Shown here: one piece after another, positions 36,397 through 45,744 of the stretch
Layout: each line of letters opens with the position of its first letter
Position numbering within the stretch: position 1 is the first letter of the stretch
Assembly (NCBI GenBank): GCA_942493385.1
Contig: OW818699.1
Location: 1,178,001-1,242,000, forward strand
DNA: 64,000 nucleotides
Reading direction: 5' to 3'
From: UBA8389 sp942493385
GTDB lineage: Bacteria; Bacteroidota; Bacteroidia; Bacteroidales; UBA1402
Notes under the pieces: generated by a model
Database searches by the model: none
What the model saw: only the letters and a program-made list of their open reading frames with translations
What the model was told of the DNA's origin: nothing
Position numbers and translations under genes: made by a program

Positions 36397-38031
36397 TTAG
36401 TTCCTAAGCATTATTTTTTGATGGTACGTTTGTTCGTTTGAATCCTTCACCCGAATAAGAAACATCCCAGTAGAAAGCTTGCCCTTCTCGATTCGATGGG
36501 TGGACTGCATGGGTTTGGCTTTATAAACCAGTTGGTTCTGTAGGTTGTAGATTTCGACAAGAATCATATCTTGGTTCTGCAATTGTAGATTGACGCCGTC
36601 GGTTGAGGCATTCGAGTAACAGGTCAATGTTTGATTGGTTTCATTATTTTGCTCGATTGAACTGGGCCCTGATACTTGAATGGAAATTGTATCCGATTCT
36701 AATTTTCCACTGAGAAATTCGGCCTTGATGATGATGGTGTGGGAACCATTGTTCATACCTTTCAAATAGGTGTTGATGGCACTTGTCGTATAACTTTGTG
36801 ACACTAGTCCGTCCACGATCAGATCGAATTTCTTTAATACGGTGCCTGCATATTTGTTGGCGAAGGCCATGACCGGAATGGAATCTGTCGTTTTAAATGC
36901 AGCATTGGGCAGTGGACTGGCCAATACGGAGCTGCCCCATTTGGGCAACCAGGTGTTGTATGAATTCAACACATCCGCACCGGTCGTGTTGTACCAGCTA
37001 TAGCCATTGCGACGTTCGTATCCGATTTCGGCCAATGAATATTTGATGATGCCGTCACGGTCGCAGAAGAAGGGCCGGTTGGTGGTCAGAATATAAAACC
37101 TGCCCCACATGTCGGAGGCTGTGGCATCGGCTACCACGCGTTTGTCGCTCAAGCCATCGGTGTTGGTGAAACTTTCCAAACGTTGTCCCTTTATTCTGGA
37201 ACGGTCGTACCAAGCAGCTGAGCTGTGAATGGCCCGTTTGATTTCCTTGGAGGGGTTGTCCAGTGACATAAGCAGTTTGGTGATGTTGCCGGATTCTGCA
37301 CCGCTGAGCGATGCCAGCTCGTACGAACGAGCCATGACAGGCACCAGGGTGACGTAGTCGTGTTGCGCACACCAGACGGTATATTTGTTGTTTTGAATGT
37401 ATTGGGTCTTTAATACGCACTTGACGCCTTTGTCGAAGGCTGCTCTGGCCAAGTTGCCGATACTATCCGTCACGGTGATGTTGTAATACGTGTCTTTGTT
37501 GTAGATGCGTCTGAGTATCTCCATGACATTGATCATGGCGTTGTCGTTGTAGGTGATGTGGTTGGAGTAGCCGCCCCGATAGGGATAGTATTGTGGCCAG
37601 CCTCCATTGGCGTATTGGGCTTTGATGAGGTACGACACCGATTTGATAAAGGCGGTCTTGATCTTTGCTTTCAGGGTCGTATCGGCTATGCCTTTGTACG
37701 CTTTGGATAGATACATAAGCTCATAAGTTACGGCGCCATTATCGATGCAGCAATCGGTATTCTTGGGTTTGTCGGTGAGCAGGGTGGCTTTTTGGGCTGA
37801 TGTCAGCACCAATTGCATGTTGATGTTTTTGTTGAATCCGCCGCATTCCTTCTGGTACAGCAGGACGTTTTCGGCAATACGGATGGCTTCTGCCGAACCC
37901 CACCATGCTGTTGTTTGGTCGCTGCATCTGCCCTGGACCACATTGCTCCAGCTATCGTTTAAAACAGTGGCCGCCTGGCTAGCAGGCATCAGGGTAATAA
38001 GACAAAAAAATAGGATCAAATGTTTTTTCAT
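36397..38031 (-). CDS. PL10-family pectate lyase with type IX secretion C-terminal domain
   Basis: 544 residues. A signal peptide (1-20) is followed by the PL10 catalytic domain (about 25-350), with motifs KNTDCCIDNGAVTYEL, GGWPQYYP, THITYNDNA-like SNHITYNDNAMI and WCAQHD. A linker with an Ig-like module (about 370-455) leads to a C-terminal 75-residue domain with VEIYNLQNQLVYKAKP, KLSTGMFLIRV and HQKIML, which matches the Por/T9SS sorting domain (type A). The enzyme would cleave polygalacturonate by beta-elimination, outside the cell if the sorting domain works. No T9SS machinery genes are in this window. Confidence 0.9.
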   Translation of the reverse strand: MKKHLILFFCLITLMPASQAATVLNDSWSNVVQGRCSDQTTAWWGSAEAIRIAENVLLYQKECGGFNKNINMQLVLTSAQKATLLTDKPKNTDCCIDNGAVTYELMYLSKAYKGIADTTLKAKIKTAFIKSVSYLIKAQYANGGWPQYYPYRGGYSNHITYNDNAMINVMEILRRIYNKDTYYNITVTDSIGNLARAAFDKGVKCVLKTQYIQNNKYTVWCAQHDYVTLVPVMARSYELASLSGAESGNITKLLMSLDNPSKEIKRAIHSSAAWYDRSRIKGQRLESFTNTDGLSDKRVVADATASDMWGRFYILTTNRPFFCDRDGIIKYSLAEIGYERRNGYSWYNTTGADVLNSYNTWLPKWGSSVLASPLPNAAFKTTDSIPVMAFANKYAGTVLKKFDLIVDGLVSQSYTTSAINTYLKGMNNGSHTIIIKAEFLSGKLESDTISIQVSGPSSIEQNNETNQTLTCYSNASTDGVNLQLQNQDMILVEIYNLQNQLVYKAKPMQSTHRIEKGKLSTGMFLIRVKDSNEQTYHQKIMLRN

Positions 38032-38130
38032 ACCGAACTAAGTTGAAACGCGTGTTTTTCTACGTTGCAAAGCTAGGCGAATCGTACGGATTCGGATGGT
38101 ACGAATTGACAAAATGATGGGACTTTTTAC

Positions 38131-40440
38131 TTATTCTGCCTTAGCATCCAAGATTATTTTCGTTCCTTCCAATCCCTCTGCCGAAACCGTCAATGTGATT
38201 TTCCCCGTACCGGTGGCTTTGACATAGGCAAAAGCTTCACCTCGATAAGGCGTTCGGACGCTGGTGGCGTATTTTTCGTGCGAAAGAACGTCGCCGTTGT
38301 CAACTGCTTGTAGGATGCCAGGTCCCGTAATCGTGAAGGTTAGTTTCGGGTTAAAATTTGGATTCCGTTCACCCTTGGCGTCGCTCAGCGTTGCTTTTAC
38401 GCAGGCGATGTCATTCCAATCGGTTTTTAGGGTCTTTTGCTCGCAAGTGAGCAGAACGTTCACCGCGGATTCGGCCGTTTTTAGCTCGTCCGAAGCCACG
38501 ACTTGACCTTTGTTGTATCCGACTGCCTTCAAACTGCCTGGGTCGAATCCGATGTTCCAGGTCCGTGGTGAGGCATCAGCGTGAATGGTTTGGCGGCCTT
38601 TGGATTCGCCGTTCAGGAATAGTTCCACTTCGTCGCAGTTGCTGTACACCGTGACATAGGCTTCGTCGTAGGTGCCGAAATCGGCTGGTGTCCAGTCAAG
38701 TACAAGCTCGCCCTTGCCCTTGTTGTCTTCGGCACGGACCATTTTGACCATGGGTTTGCTGCTCCACCAACTCTGTCGCTGGTAGCCAGAAGGTTTCATC
38801 TGGTCGGTGCGGGTCATCAAGCCGGAGGCATGTGAGATTTCCGGCCAGTTTGCTTCGCCCAAGTAATCAATGCCTGTCCAAAGGAACTGGCCGGCCATGT
38901 ATGCGTTGTCACGCAAAGCCAACCAGGTATTCCGATCGTGACCGTTTTCGGTCCCAATTACTTTTCGTTCGGGTTTGGCATTCCACGCGGCGATCAATTC
39001 GCTTTCCCGGTAGTTTTGGCCCAAAACATCGAGCAAATCGGCGAAACCATTGGTGTAAACCTGCATTTCGTTGGGGCGGAAGAGCGCTAGTGTTACCGGC
39101 CGGGTGGGGTCGAGCAGATGCACTAAATCACGTTGTTTGAGGAAACGCTGACGGCCTTCGTCGGAATTGAGTCGGTCACGGATTTCGTTACCGACACTGT
39201 AAAGGAAGATGCTGGGGTGGTTGCGGTCGCGCACCACCATGGCGCGGGTGTCGGCTTCCCACCATTCGTTGAAGTAGAGGTTGTATCCTTGGGTTCCATT
39301 GGGTTTTGAAGCCGTCCAAGTATCGAAGGTTTCGTCCATTACTAGAAAACCCATTTGGTCGCAAAGGTCGTAAAAGGCCGGATCCATGGGGTTGTGTGCG
39401 GTACGGATGGCGTTCACTCCAATTTCCTTGAGTTTTTCCAAACGACTTTTCCATACGGAGTTGGGAACGGCAACTCCAAGGGCGCCACCGTCTTGATGAA
39501 GGCAAACACCGTACATCTTCCGATTTTTACCGTTCAGCCAAAAGCCTGTGGCGGCTTCGAAGCGGAACTCGCGGATGCCGAACGTATTGGTTTGCTCGTC
39601 CAGTATGGTTTTGCCGGAACGAATGGTGGTGACGGCTTTGTAAATTTCTGGTGTTTCTAGGTCCCAAATTTTGGGATTCGGCACGTTGATGATTTGTTTG
39701 CCATCGATTTTCTGTCCTGCAGGTACGCTGAGTACGGCTTCAGCCGATAAGAAATTTTTACCGTCCGAACCCGACACGAGTGTTTGAACCGTTATTTTTT
39801 CCGTTTTTTTGGATTGGTTGTAGACGGTGGCTTGGATGTTGACGGTTGCTTTATCCTTGGCTACCTGTGGAGTGGTGATGAAAACGCCCCATTGGTCCAG
39901 ATGGACTGGGTTCAGAAAGGACAAGTTGACGTGGCGGTAGATGCCGGCGCCGGCATACCAACGGGATGCGGGTTGCAGCGTGTTGTCCACGCGTACGGCT
40001 ATCGTGTTTGGTTTGTCAAAGCTGACTTTGCCGGTGAGCTCGTAGGAGATGGGTACGTAGCCGTAGGGGCGTTTGCCCAGCAACTGGCCGTTGATCCAAA
40101 CTTCGCTGTTGGCCATGATGCCATCGAAGGTGAGGTAGATTCGTTTTGAACTTTCGCTGGATGGAATGTTGAGCGTTTTGCGGTACCAGCCGATGCCTGC
40201 AGGTAGATAACCACCGCCTCGGCCTGTCGGATTGGTCTGACTGTATTCGCCTTCGATGCTCCAATCGTGGGGGAGGTTCAACGTTCGCCAGCTTGCTGCG
40301 TTGTATTCGGGTTTATCGGCACCTATAGCATCACCTAGGTAGAAATTCCAATTTGAATCGATGTTCGTTATTTGACCGGCATTTACCGATAGGCAAAGAA
40401 TTGCAGCCAGTAGGCTGGCCAGAAAATGTTTGGATTTCAT
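38131..40440 (-). CDS. GH2 family glycosidase, probable beta-galactosidase
   Basis: 769 residues with a signal peptide (1-21). The order is sugar-binding jelly roll (about 25-180), Ig-like (185-290), TIM barrel (290-580), then Ig-like C-terminal domains. Predicted acid/base E419 lies in SVGNEIRD and nucleophile E498 in IGTENGHD. GH2 members cut beta-galactosides, beta-glucuronides or beta-mannosides; the overall shape fits a beta-galactosidase. It is divergent from a second GH2 gene with about 100 bp between starts, so the two are likely co-regulated. Confidence 0.9.
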   Translation of the reverse strand: MKSKHFLASLLAAILCLSVNAGQITNIDSNWNFYLGDAIGADKPEYNAASWRTLNLPHDWSIEGEYSQTNPTGRGGGYLPAGIGWYRKTLNIPSSESSKRIYLTFDGIMANSEVWINGQLLGKRPYGYVPISYELTGKVSFDKPNTIAVRVDNTLQPASRWYAGAGIYRHVNLSFLNPVHLDQWGVFITTPQVAKDKATVNIQATVYNQSKKTEKITVQTLVSGSDGKNFLSAEAVLSVPAGQKIDGKQIINVPNPKIWDLETPEIYKAVTTIRSGKTILDEQTNTFGIREFRFEAATGFWLNGKNRKMYGVCLHQDGGALGVAVPNSVWKSRLEKLKEIGVNAIRTAHNPMDPAFYDLCDQMGFLVMDETFDTWTASKPNGTQGYNLYFNEWWEADTRAMVVRDRNHPSIFLYSVGNEIRDRLNSDEGRQRFLKQRDLVHLLDPTRPVTLALFRPNEMQVYTNGFADLLDVLGQNYRESELIAAWNAKPERKVIGTENGHDRNTWLALRDNAYMAGQFLWTGIDYLGEANWPEISHASGLMTRTDQMKPSGYQRQSWWSSKPMVKMVRAEDNKGKGELVLDWTPADFGTYDEAYVTVYSNCDEVELFLNGESKGRQTIHADASPRTWNIGFDPGSLKAVGYNKGQVVASDELKTAESAVNVLLTCEQKTLKTDWNDIACVKATLSDAKGERNPNFNPKLTFTITGPGILQAVDNGDVLSHEKYATSVRTPYRGEAFAYVKATGTGKITLTVSAEGLEGTKIILDAKAE

Positions 40441-40470
40441 GGTTTTGGAAATTTTGTATGGTCAGGTTGT

Positions 40471-40500
40471 TTTGACAAATATAGAAATAATGTACATTTG
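40471..40500. promoter_or_regulatory. Overlapping divergent promoters of the two GH2 genes
   Basis: Plus strand: TTTG (40471-40474), 18 nt, TACATTTG (40493-40500), about 40 bp before the GH2 start at 40540. Minus strand: TATATTTG (40476-40483), about 36 bp before the GH2 start at 40440, without a clear -33 partner. The two promoters occupy the same 30 bp. Confidence 0.6.
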
Positions 40501-40539
40501 ACCCTGCATAACACTTAACGTTTAATTCAACCGACTAAA

Positions 40540-42966
40540 ATGAAACGCACGAAATTGTTGGGGCTTGCCCTGTTTTTGGTTTTTTCAATGACTACTCTGG
40601 CAAAACCTCAGTTCGGCAACGCCCAACTTTTCAACAACGACTGGAAATTCAACCTGTCCGATGTGAAGGAGTCTGCCAATCCAACTTTTAACGATGCCCG
40701 ATGGAAAGCGGTCACTTTGCCCCATGACTGGAGCGTAAAAGGTGTGCTGAGTCCCGACAAAGCCAGTTGCCAAGGCTATTTGCCGGGTGGCATCGGCTGG
40801 TACCGCAAAACGTTCACCGCGCCTTCGGCCGAGAAGGTTTTTATTTATTTCGAAGGTGTTTACAACAACAGTGAAGTGTTTCTCAACGGAAAGTCACTGG
40901 GTGTTCGTCCGAGCGGATATGTGTCGTTCCTATACGATTTGACGCCGTACTTAAAAACTGGTGAACCCAATGTGTTGGCTGTTCGGGTGGACCATTCTCA
41001 AGATGCCGATTCGCGTTGGTACACTGGTTCAGGCATTTATAGGAATGTTTGGCTGGTAACTTCTGCCAAGGTACACTTGGACCTTTGGGGCGTATTCTTT
41101 AAAACCACTGCCGTGACCGATAAAAAGGCCGATGTGTCTGTTGAATCCACCCTTAAGAATGAAACGGCACAAGCTGCTGCTTTGTCGGTGTTGAATGAAA
41201 TCGTGGATCCGGTTACGGGAAAAGTGGTGGCCAGTATTTCTAAGAAGGTTTCTGTTGCCGCCAATGCAAAATTGACCGTATCGCAAGCTTTGTCTGTTAA
41301 GTCTCCAAAACGCTGGACGTTGGAAGAACCCAACCTCTATACCGTTCGAACTGTTGTTTCTCTGAACGGACAGGTCATTGACCGAAATGAACAGGAAATG
41401 GGGATACGTACGTTGGCATTTGACCCGAACAAGGGATTCGCATTGAACGGCAATTGGATGAAAATCAAGGGGGTGTGCATGCACCACGATGCCGGCGTAT
41501 TGGGTTCGGCCGTGCCTCGTGAAGTTTGGAAACGTAGGCTGCTGACACTTAAGGATATGGGTTGCAATGCCGTGCGTATGAGCCACAATCCGCAATCGCC
41601 CGATGTGTACGAGCTTTGTGATGAAATCGGGATGTTGGTCATGGATGAAGCGTTCGACGAATGGGAGTTCGCCAAGAAGAAATGGATAACCGGTTGGAAC
41701 AATGGTACGCCCAAGTTTCAGGGTGCTTTCTCGTTCTACAACGAATGGAGCGACCGGGATATCAGCGATATGGTTCTGAGAGACCGGAACCATGCCTCCA
41801 TCATGATGTGGAGCATCGGCAATGAAGTGGATTATCCGAACGATCCGTATTCCCATCCGGTTTTGAACGGTTCCACCATCAACCAACCGGTCCAGGGCGG
41901 TTATCTGCCCAACAATCCCAAGGCTGAAAGACTTGGTGCCATTGCAAAACGATTGGCGGCCGACGTGCGTGCTTTGGATACATCCAGGCCAGTGACTGCG
42001 GCGTTGGCAGGTGTCGTAATGTCCAATAACACCGATTATCCGTTTGCGCTGGACATTACGGGTTACAATTATACGGAGGACCGTTACGCCATGGACCACA
42101 AAACGTATCCAAAACGAGTGATTTTTGGAAGTGAAAACGGCCATAGCATGGAATCTTGGAAAGTGGTTCGCGACAGCAGTTACATTTTCGGCCAGTTCAT
42201 CTGGACGGGTATCGATTATTTGGGTGAATCGGGCGCTTGGCCTTCCAGAGGTTTCTACACCGGATTCATTGATTTCGGAGGCTTTCTCAAACCTCGCGGC
42301 TTTTTCCGTCAGTCTTTGTGGAGCAGCAAGCCGGTTGCCTATATCGGTACGTATCCTGTTTCTCGCAACAGCCGTCGAGGAGGCGGGCTTTCCACCGATG
42401 CATGGCCTATTTGGAACTACACTGCCGGCCAACTGGTCCGTGTGGTAAGTTACACCAATGCTGCCAAAGCAAAATTGATGTTGAACGGCAAGGAAGTGGG
42501 TGCTCTAAAGAATTACAACGATACGACGGGCATCATTTACTGGGATATTCCGTACGAAGACGGCAAACTGGAAGTGATTGGACAGGACAAGGCTGGTTTG
42601 GCGGTGAGCAATTATGCGCTTCAAACTTCTGGTCGTCCGGCTGCGATTACTGTCACCGCCGATGTCAGTACGATTGGCAAGGAAAGCGGCCTTTCACAAA
42701 TTGTCGTTCAGGTGGTGGATGATAAGGGTGTTCCTGTGATGAGTTCAGACGATGAATTGATTTGCACCATCGAAGGCCCAGCCACACTTTTGGGTCTTGA
42801 AGCTAGCAACAACTCGGACATGGGTGATTATTCGGACAATGTGCAGCGCGTTTTCCACGGTCGACTCATTGCTTACGTTCAAGCAAAGGGTCAGTCAGGC
42901 GAAGTGAAGGTTCGTTTCAAAGCGCCTTGGTTGAAAGAAGGGGTCGCTACGCTGACCGTGAAATAG
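40540..42966 (+). CDS. GH2 family glycosidase, probable beta-galactosidase
   Basis: 808 residues with a signal peptide (1-21). It has the same domain order as the divergent GH2 protein: jelly roll, Ig-like, TIM barrel, and C-terminal Ig-like modules, including a part with ITVTADVSTIGKESGLSQI. Predicted acid/base E429 lies in SIGNEVDYPND and nucleophile E532 in GSENGHSME. The protein differs enough from its neighbour to suggest a different substrate rather than a recent duplicate. Its stop directly abuts the stop of the convergent flavin-type protein gene. Confidence 0.91.
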   Translation: MKRTKLLGLALFLVFSMTTLAKPQFGNAQLFNNDWKFNLSDVKESANPTFNDARWKAVTLPHDWSVKGVLSPDKASCQGYLPGGIGWYRKTFTAPSAEKVFIYFEGVYNNSEVFLNGKSLGVRPSGYVSFLYDLTPYLKTGEPNVLAVRVDHSQDADSRWYTGSGIYRNVWLVTSAKVHLDLWGVFFKTTAVTDKKADVSVESTLKNETAQAAALSVLNEIVDPVTGKVVASISKKVSVAANAKLTVSQALSVKSPKRWTLEEPNLYTVRTVVSLNGQVIDRNEQEMGIRTLAFDPNKGFALNGNWMKIKGVCMHHDAGVLGSAVPREVWKRRLLTLKDMGCNAVRMSHNPQSPDVYELCDEIGMLVMDEAFDEWEFAKKKWITGWNNGTPKFQGAFSFYNEWSDRDISDMVLRDRNHASIMMWSIGNEVDYPNDPYSHPVLNGSTINQPVQGGYLPNNPKAERLGAIAKRLAADVRALDTSRPVTAALAGVVMSNNTDYPFALDITGYNYTEDRYAMDHKTYPKRVIFGSENGHSMESWKVVRDSSYIFGQFIWTGIDYLGESGAWPSRGFYTGFIDFGGFLKPRGFFRQSLWSSKPVAYIGTYPVSRNSRRGGGLSTDAWPIWNYTAGQLVRVVSYTNAAKAKLMLNGKEVGALKNYNDTTGIIYWDIPYEDGKLEVIGQDKAGLAVSNYALQTSGRPAAITVTADVSTIGKESGLSQIVVQVVDDKGVPVMSSDDELICTIEGPATLLGLEASNNSDMGDYSDNVQRVFHGRLIAYVQAKGQSGEVKVRFKAPWLKEGVATLTVK

Positions 42967-43449
42967 TTATTTACCGGCTTTGCCGTGAATCTCGGTAATG
43001 GCAAGTTTGAGTACGGCCATTTTTGAGAATAAGCCCTCCGACTCCAGCTTATATTGCTGAATGACGGAGGGTTTTTCTTCGAGGTGGTTGAGTAATATGT
43101 GCATACCGTGTTTCATTTCTTCAGCATTTTCCACCACACTCATGGTGCCACGGATCACTAATGTTTTATAATGGTGGACACATTCGTCTTGAATGTAACC
43201 GCCGTCCTCGATGATGCTGGCACAAACGTTGGGGTTAGTTTTCATAAAATCTATTTTCATGCCATGGTGTGCGGCATGAAAATAGAGTGCATTGTTTGCT
43301 GCATCGTAGCCGTAACTGAGCGTCACCACGTAGGGCTCGTTGTCACGACACAAGGCAATGGTGATGTACTTTCCCTTTTTCAAGAGCTCAGAGATTTCTT
43401 CGGCTGCCGTTATTTCTCGGTCGGGGTGGTTGTGTAGGTGGTATTTCAT
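42967..43449 (-). CDS. Pyridoxamine 5'-phosphate oxidase-like flavin-binding protein
   Basis: 160 residues from the ATG at 43449, which overlaps the tdh stop by ATGA. The split-barrel fold is suggested by KGKYITIALCRDNEPYVVTLSYGYD, NALYFHAAHHGMKIDFMKTNPNVCASI and YKTLVIRGTMSVV, as in PNPOx-like and NimA-type proteins that bind FMN or heme. The reaction is unknown; nitroimidazole reduction by some relatives cannot be assumed here. It is the last gene of the kbl-tdh operon, an uncommon partner for threonine catabolism. Confidence 0.83.
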   Translation of the reverse strand: MKYHLHNHPDREITAAEEISELLKKGKYITIALCRDNEPYVVTLSYGYDAANNALYFHAAHHGMKIDFMKTNPNVCASIIEDGGYIQDECVHHYKTLVIRGTMSVVENAEEMKHGMHILLNHLEEKPSVIQQYKLESEGLFSKMAVLKLAITEIHGKAGK

Positions 43450-44474
43450 TTTTCCCAATTAAGTATGACTTTTCCGCATAGGCCGCTCTCCATCACGTCG
43501 AAGCCTTTTTGGAAATCTTCCAATTTGAAATGGTGGGTGATGACGGGTGATAAATCAAAACCGGTGATGAGCATTTGTTCCATCTTGTACCAGGTTTCCC
43601 ACATTTCGCGACCGTAGATGCCTTTGAGGGTGAGTGCTTTGAATATGATTTCGCTCCAATCGACGGTGGTCGAATTCGGTAAAATGCCCAGAAGGGCTAT
43701 TTTGGAGCCGTTGTACATGTTGTCGACCATGGTGCGGAATGCCACTGGTGCACCGGACATTTCAAGGCCGATGTCAAAACCGCGCATGTTAAGGGACTTC
43801 ATGGCAGCCTCGACCGATTCTCCTTTGGAAGGGTTCACGGTAATGGTGGCGCCCATTTTGCGAGCAATCTCCAGTCGGTAATCACTCAGATCAGTTACGA
43901 CGATGTTTCTGGCTCCGGCGAAGCGGCAAATGCCTGTAGCCATGGTGCCTATGAGGCCGGCTCCGGTAATCAGCACGTCTTCGCCAATTAACGGAAAACT
44001 CAGTGCAGTGTGTGTGGCATTACCGAACGGATCCATGATGGCGGCGGTTTCGTCTGAAATCCGAGGGTCAAGATGGACTACGTTTTCAGATGGAAGCGAG
44101 AGGTATTCTGCGAATGCGCCATCGCGGTTCACGCCAACACCGATGGAGTTCTCGCAGACGTGGAGTTTGCCTCGGCGGCAGTTGCGACAGTGTCCGCAGG
44201 CAATGTGCCCTTCGCCGGTGACACGGTCGCCAAGCTTGATGTTTCGAACACCATGTCCTTTTTCCACTACGACACCGACGTATTCGTGACCGATGGTCAT
44301 AGGGGTTTTGATGGTTTTTTGCGACCATTCGTCCCATTTGTAGATGTGCAGGTCGGTGCCACAGATAGCGGTTTTCTTGATCTTGATGAGAACGTCGTTG
44401 ATGCCCATGTGCGGCATCGGAATTTCTTCCATCCAGAGCCCTTTTTCGGGTTTCAGTTTGACAAGTGCCTTCAT
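43446..44474 (-). CDS. tdh: L-threonine 3-dehydrogenase
   Basis: 342 residues from the ATG at 44474, which overlaps the kbl stop (ATGA); an upstream extension to 44525 lies inside kbl and is rejected. It is a zinc-dependent medium-chain dehydrogenase with AICGTDLHIY (catalytic zinc Cys), GHEYVG, the structural-zinc cluster CGHCRNCRRGKLHVC, and an NAD-binding GAGLIGTMA loop. It oxidises L-threonine to 2-amino-3-ketobutyrate, the substrate of the adjacent Kbl. Overlapping stops and starts across three genes indicate translational coupling. Confidence 0.95.
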   Translation of the reverse strand: MKALVKLKPEKGLWMEEIPMPHMGINDVLIKIKKTAICGTDLHIYKWDEWSQKTIKTPMTIGHEYVGVVVEKGHGVRNIKLGDRVTGEGHIACGHCRNCRRGKLHVCENSIGVGVNRDGAFAEYLSLPSENVVHLDPRISDETAAIMDPFGNATHTALSFPLIGEDVLITGAGLIGTMATGICRFAGARNIVVTDLSDYRLEIARKMGATITVNPSKGESVEAAMKSLNMRGFDIGLEMSGAPVAFRTMVDNMYNGSKIALLGILPNSTTVDWSEIIFKALTLKGIYGREMWETWYKMEQMLITGFDLSPVITHHFKLEDFQKGFDVMESGLCGKVILNWEK

Positions 44475-45664
44475 TTTTTGAGAATTTGGAGTTGTTGGCC
44501 CACTTTGGTAAAGGCGGAAATGCATTGGTCCAGATGTTCGGTTTCATGCGCTGCCGAAATCTGAACGCGGATGCGTGCTTGGCCTTTGGGTACGACGGGA
44601 TAGTAAAACCCTGTTACGTAAATGCCTTCGTCAAGCAACCGAGCAGCCATTTCCTGCGAGAGCTTGGCATCGTAGAGCATTACGGCGCAGATGGCGGATT
44701 CGGTCGGTTTGATGTCGAAGCCGGCTGCCAGCATCCTTGATACGAAATAGCTGGTATTCTGATGGAGTTTGTCCTGCAATTCGTTGGTTTCATCCATCAT
44801 TTCGAACATTCGTATGCCGGCTGCGGCGACCATGGGCGGAATGGAATTTGAGAACAGGTAGGGCCGGGAACGTTGTCGGAGCAAGCCGATGATTTCCTTT
44901 TTGCCAGTGGTAAACCCACCGATGGCACCTCCGAATGCTTTGCCCAGTGTTCCGGTAATGATCTCAATCTTGCCTTTGAGGTTGAACCGTTCAGTGACGC
45001 CGCGACCGGTCATACCAACGACACCTGCCGAATGGGATTCGTCCACCATCACCATGGCGTTGTATTTGACGGCAAGTTCGTAAATTTTGTCCAAGGGCGC
45101 GACATTGCCGTCCATGGAGAAGACACCGTCGGTCACGATGAGTTTGAATCGATCTGCTTGGGCTGCTTTCAATTGGACCTCCAAATCGGTCATGTCTGCA
45201 TTCGTATATCTATAACGCTTTGCTTTGCAGAGCCTTACGCCATCTATGATGGAAGCGTGGTTCAACGAATCGGAGATGATGGCGTCCTCTTCGCCCAATA
45301 ACGGTTCGAAAACCCCGCCGTTGGCATCAAAGCAAGCAGCGTATAAGATGGTGTCTTCCGTACCGAAAAATCTAGAGATGGAGGCTTCCAGCTGTTTGTG
45401 AAGATCCTGGGTTCCGCAAATAAAACGTACCGACGACATGCCAAAACCATGCGAGTCCAAAGCATTTTTGGCGGCTTCTTTCAATTGGGTGTCGTTGGAT
45501 AGTCCCAAATAGTTGTTGGCGCAAAAGTTCAGCACTTCCTTACCACCGGCTATTCGTATGACGGCACCTTGCGGTGATACGATAATGCGTTCTTTTTTAA
45601 ACAAACCGGCCTCGTCAATGGCATTCAGTTCGGTCTCCAAATGGTTTTTAAATTCTTGGTACAT
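44471..45664 (-). CDS. kbl: 2-amino-3-ketobutyrate CoA ligase (glycine C-acetyltransferase)
   Basis: 397 residues of the alpha-oxoamine synthase family. Motifs are FCANNYLGLS, SHGFGMSSVRFICGTQDLHKQLE, DESHSAGVVG and GTLGKAFGGA, which holds the PLP-binding Lys. With Tdh it splits threonine into glycine and acetyl-CoA. It is the first gene of the kbl-tdh-flavoprotein operon. I saw no full consensus promoter in the 80 bp upstream. Confidence 0.95.
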   Translation of the reverse strand: MYQEFKNHLETELNAIDEAGLFKKERIIVSPQGAVIRIAGGKEVLNFCANNYLGLSNDTQLKEAAKNALDSHGFGMSSVRFICGTQDLHKQLEASISRFFGTEDTILYAACFDANGGVFEPLLGEEDAIISDSLNHASIIDGVRLCKAKRYRYTNADMTDLEVQLKAAQADRFKLIVTDGVFSMDGNVAPLDKIYELAVKYNAMVMVDESHSAGVVGMTGRGVTERFNLKGKIEIITGTLGKAFGGAIGGFTTGKKEIIGLLRQRSRPYLFSNSIPPMVAAAGIRMFEMMDETNELQDKLHQNTSYFVSRMLAAGFDIKPTESAICAVMLYDAKLSQEMAARLLDEGIYVTGFYYPVVPKGQARIRVQISAAHETEHLDQCISAFTKVGQQLQILKK

Positions 45665-45744
45665 GGTGTTTGAATTTTGTATCTAAATTACATAAAAATA
45701 CAGTACCTGAATCAAAAAAGTGTGGCTTTTCCTAATAGTCAGGT

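Noticed and set aside
41029..42432. Minus-strand open frame of 467 codons
   Set aside because: It lies fully within the GH2 gene whose catalytic glutamates are intact; the His-rich product is a frame artefact.
42967..43449. Nitroimidazole-resistance (nim) gene
   Set aside because: Only a general split-barrel similarity is visible; position in the kbl-tdh operon and lack of decisive Nim features do not support a resistance call.
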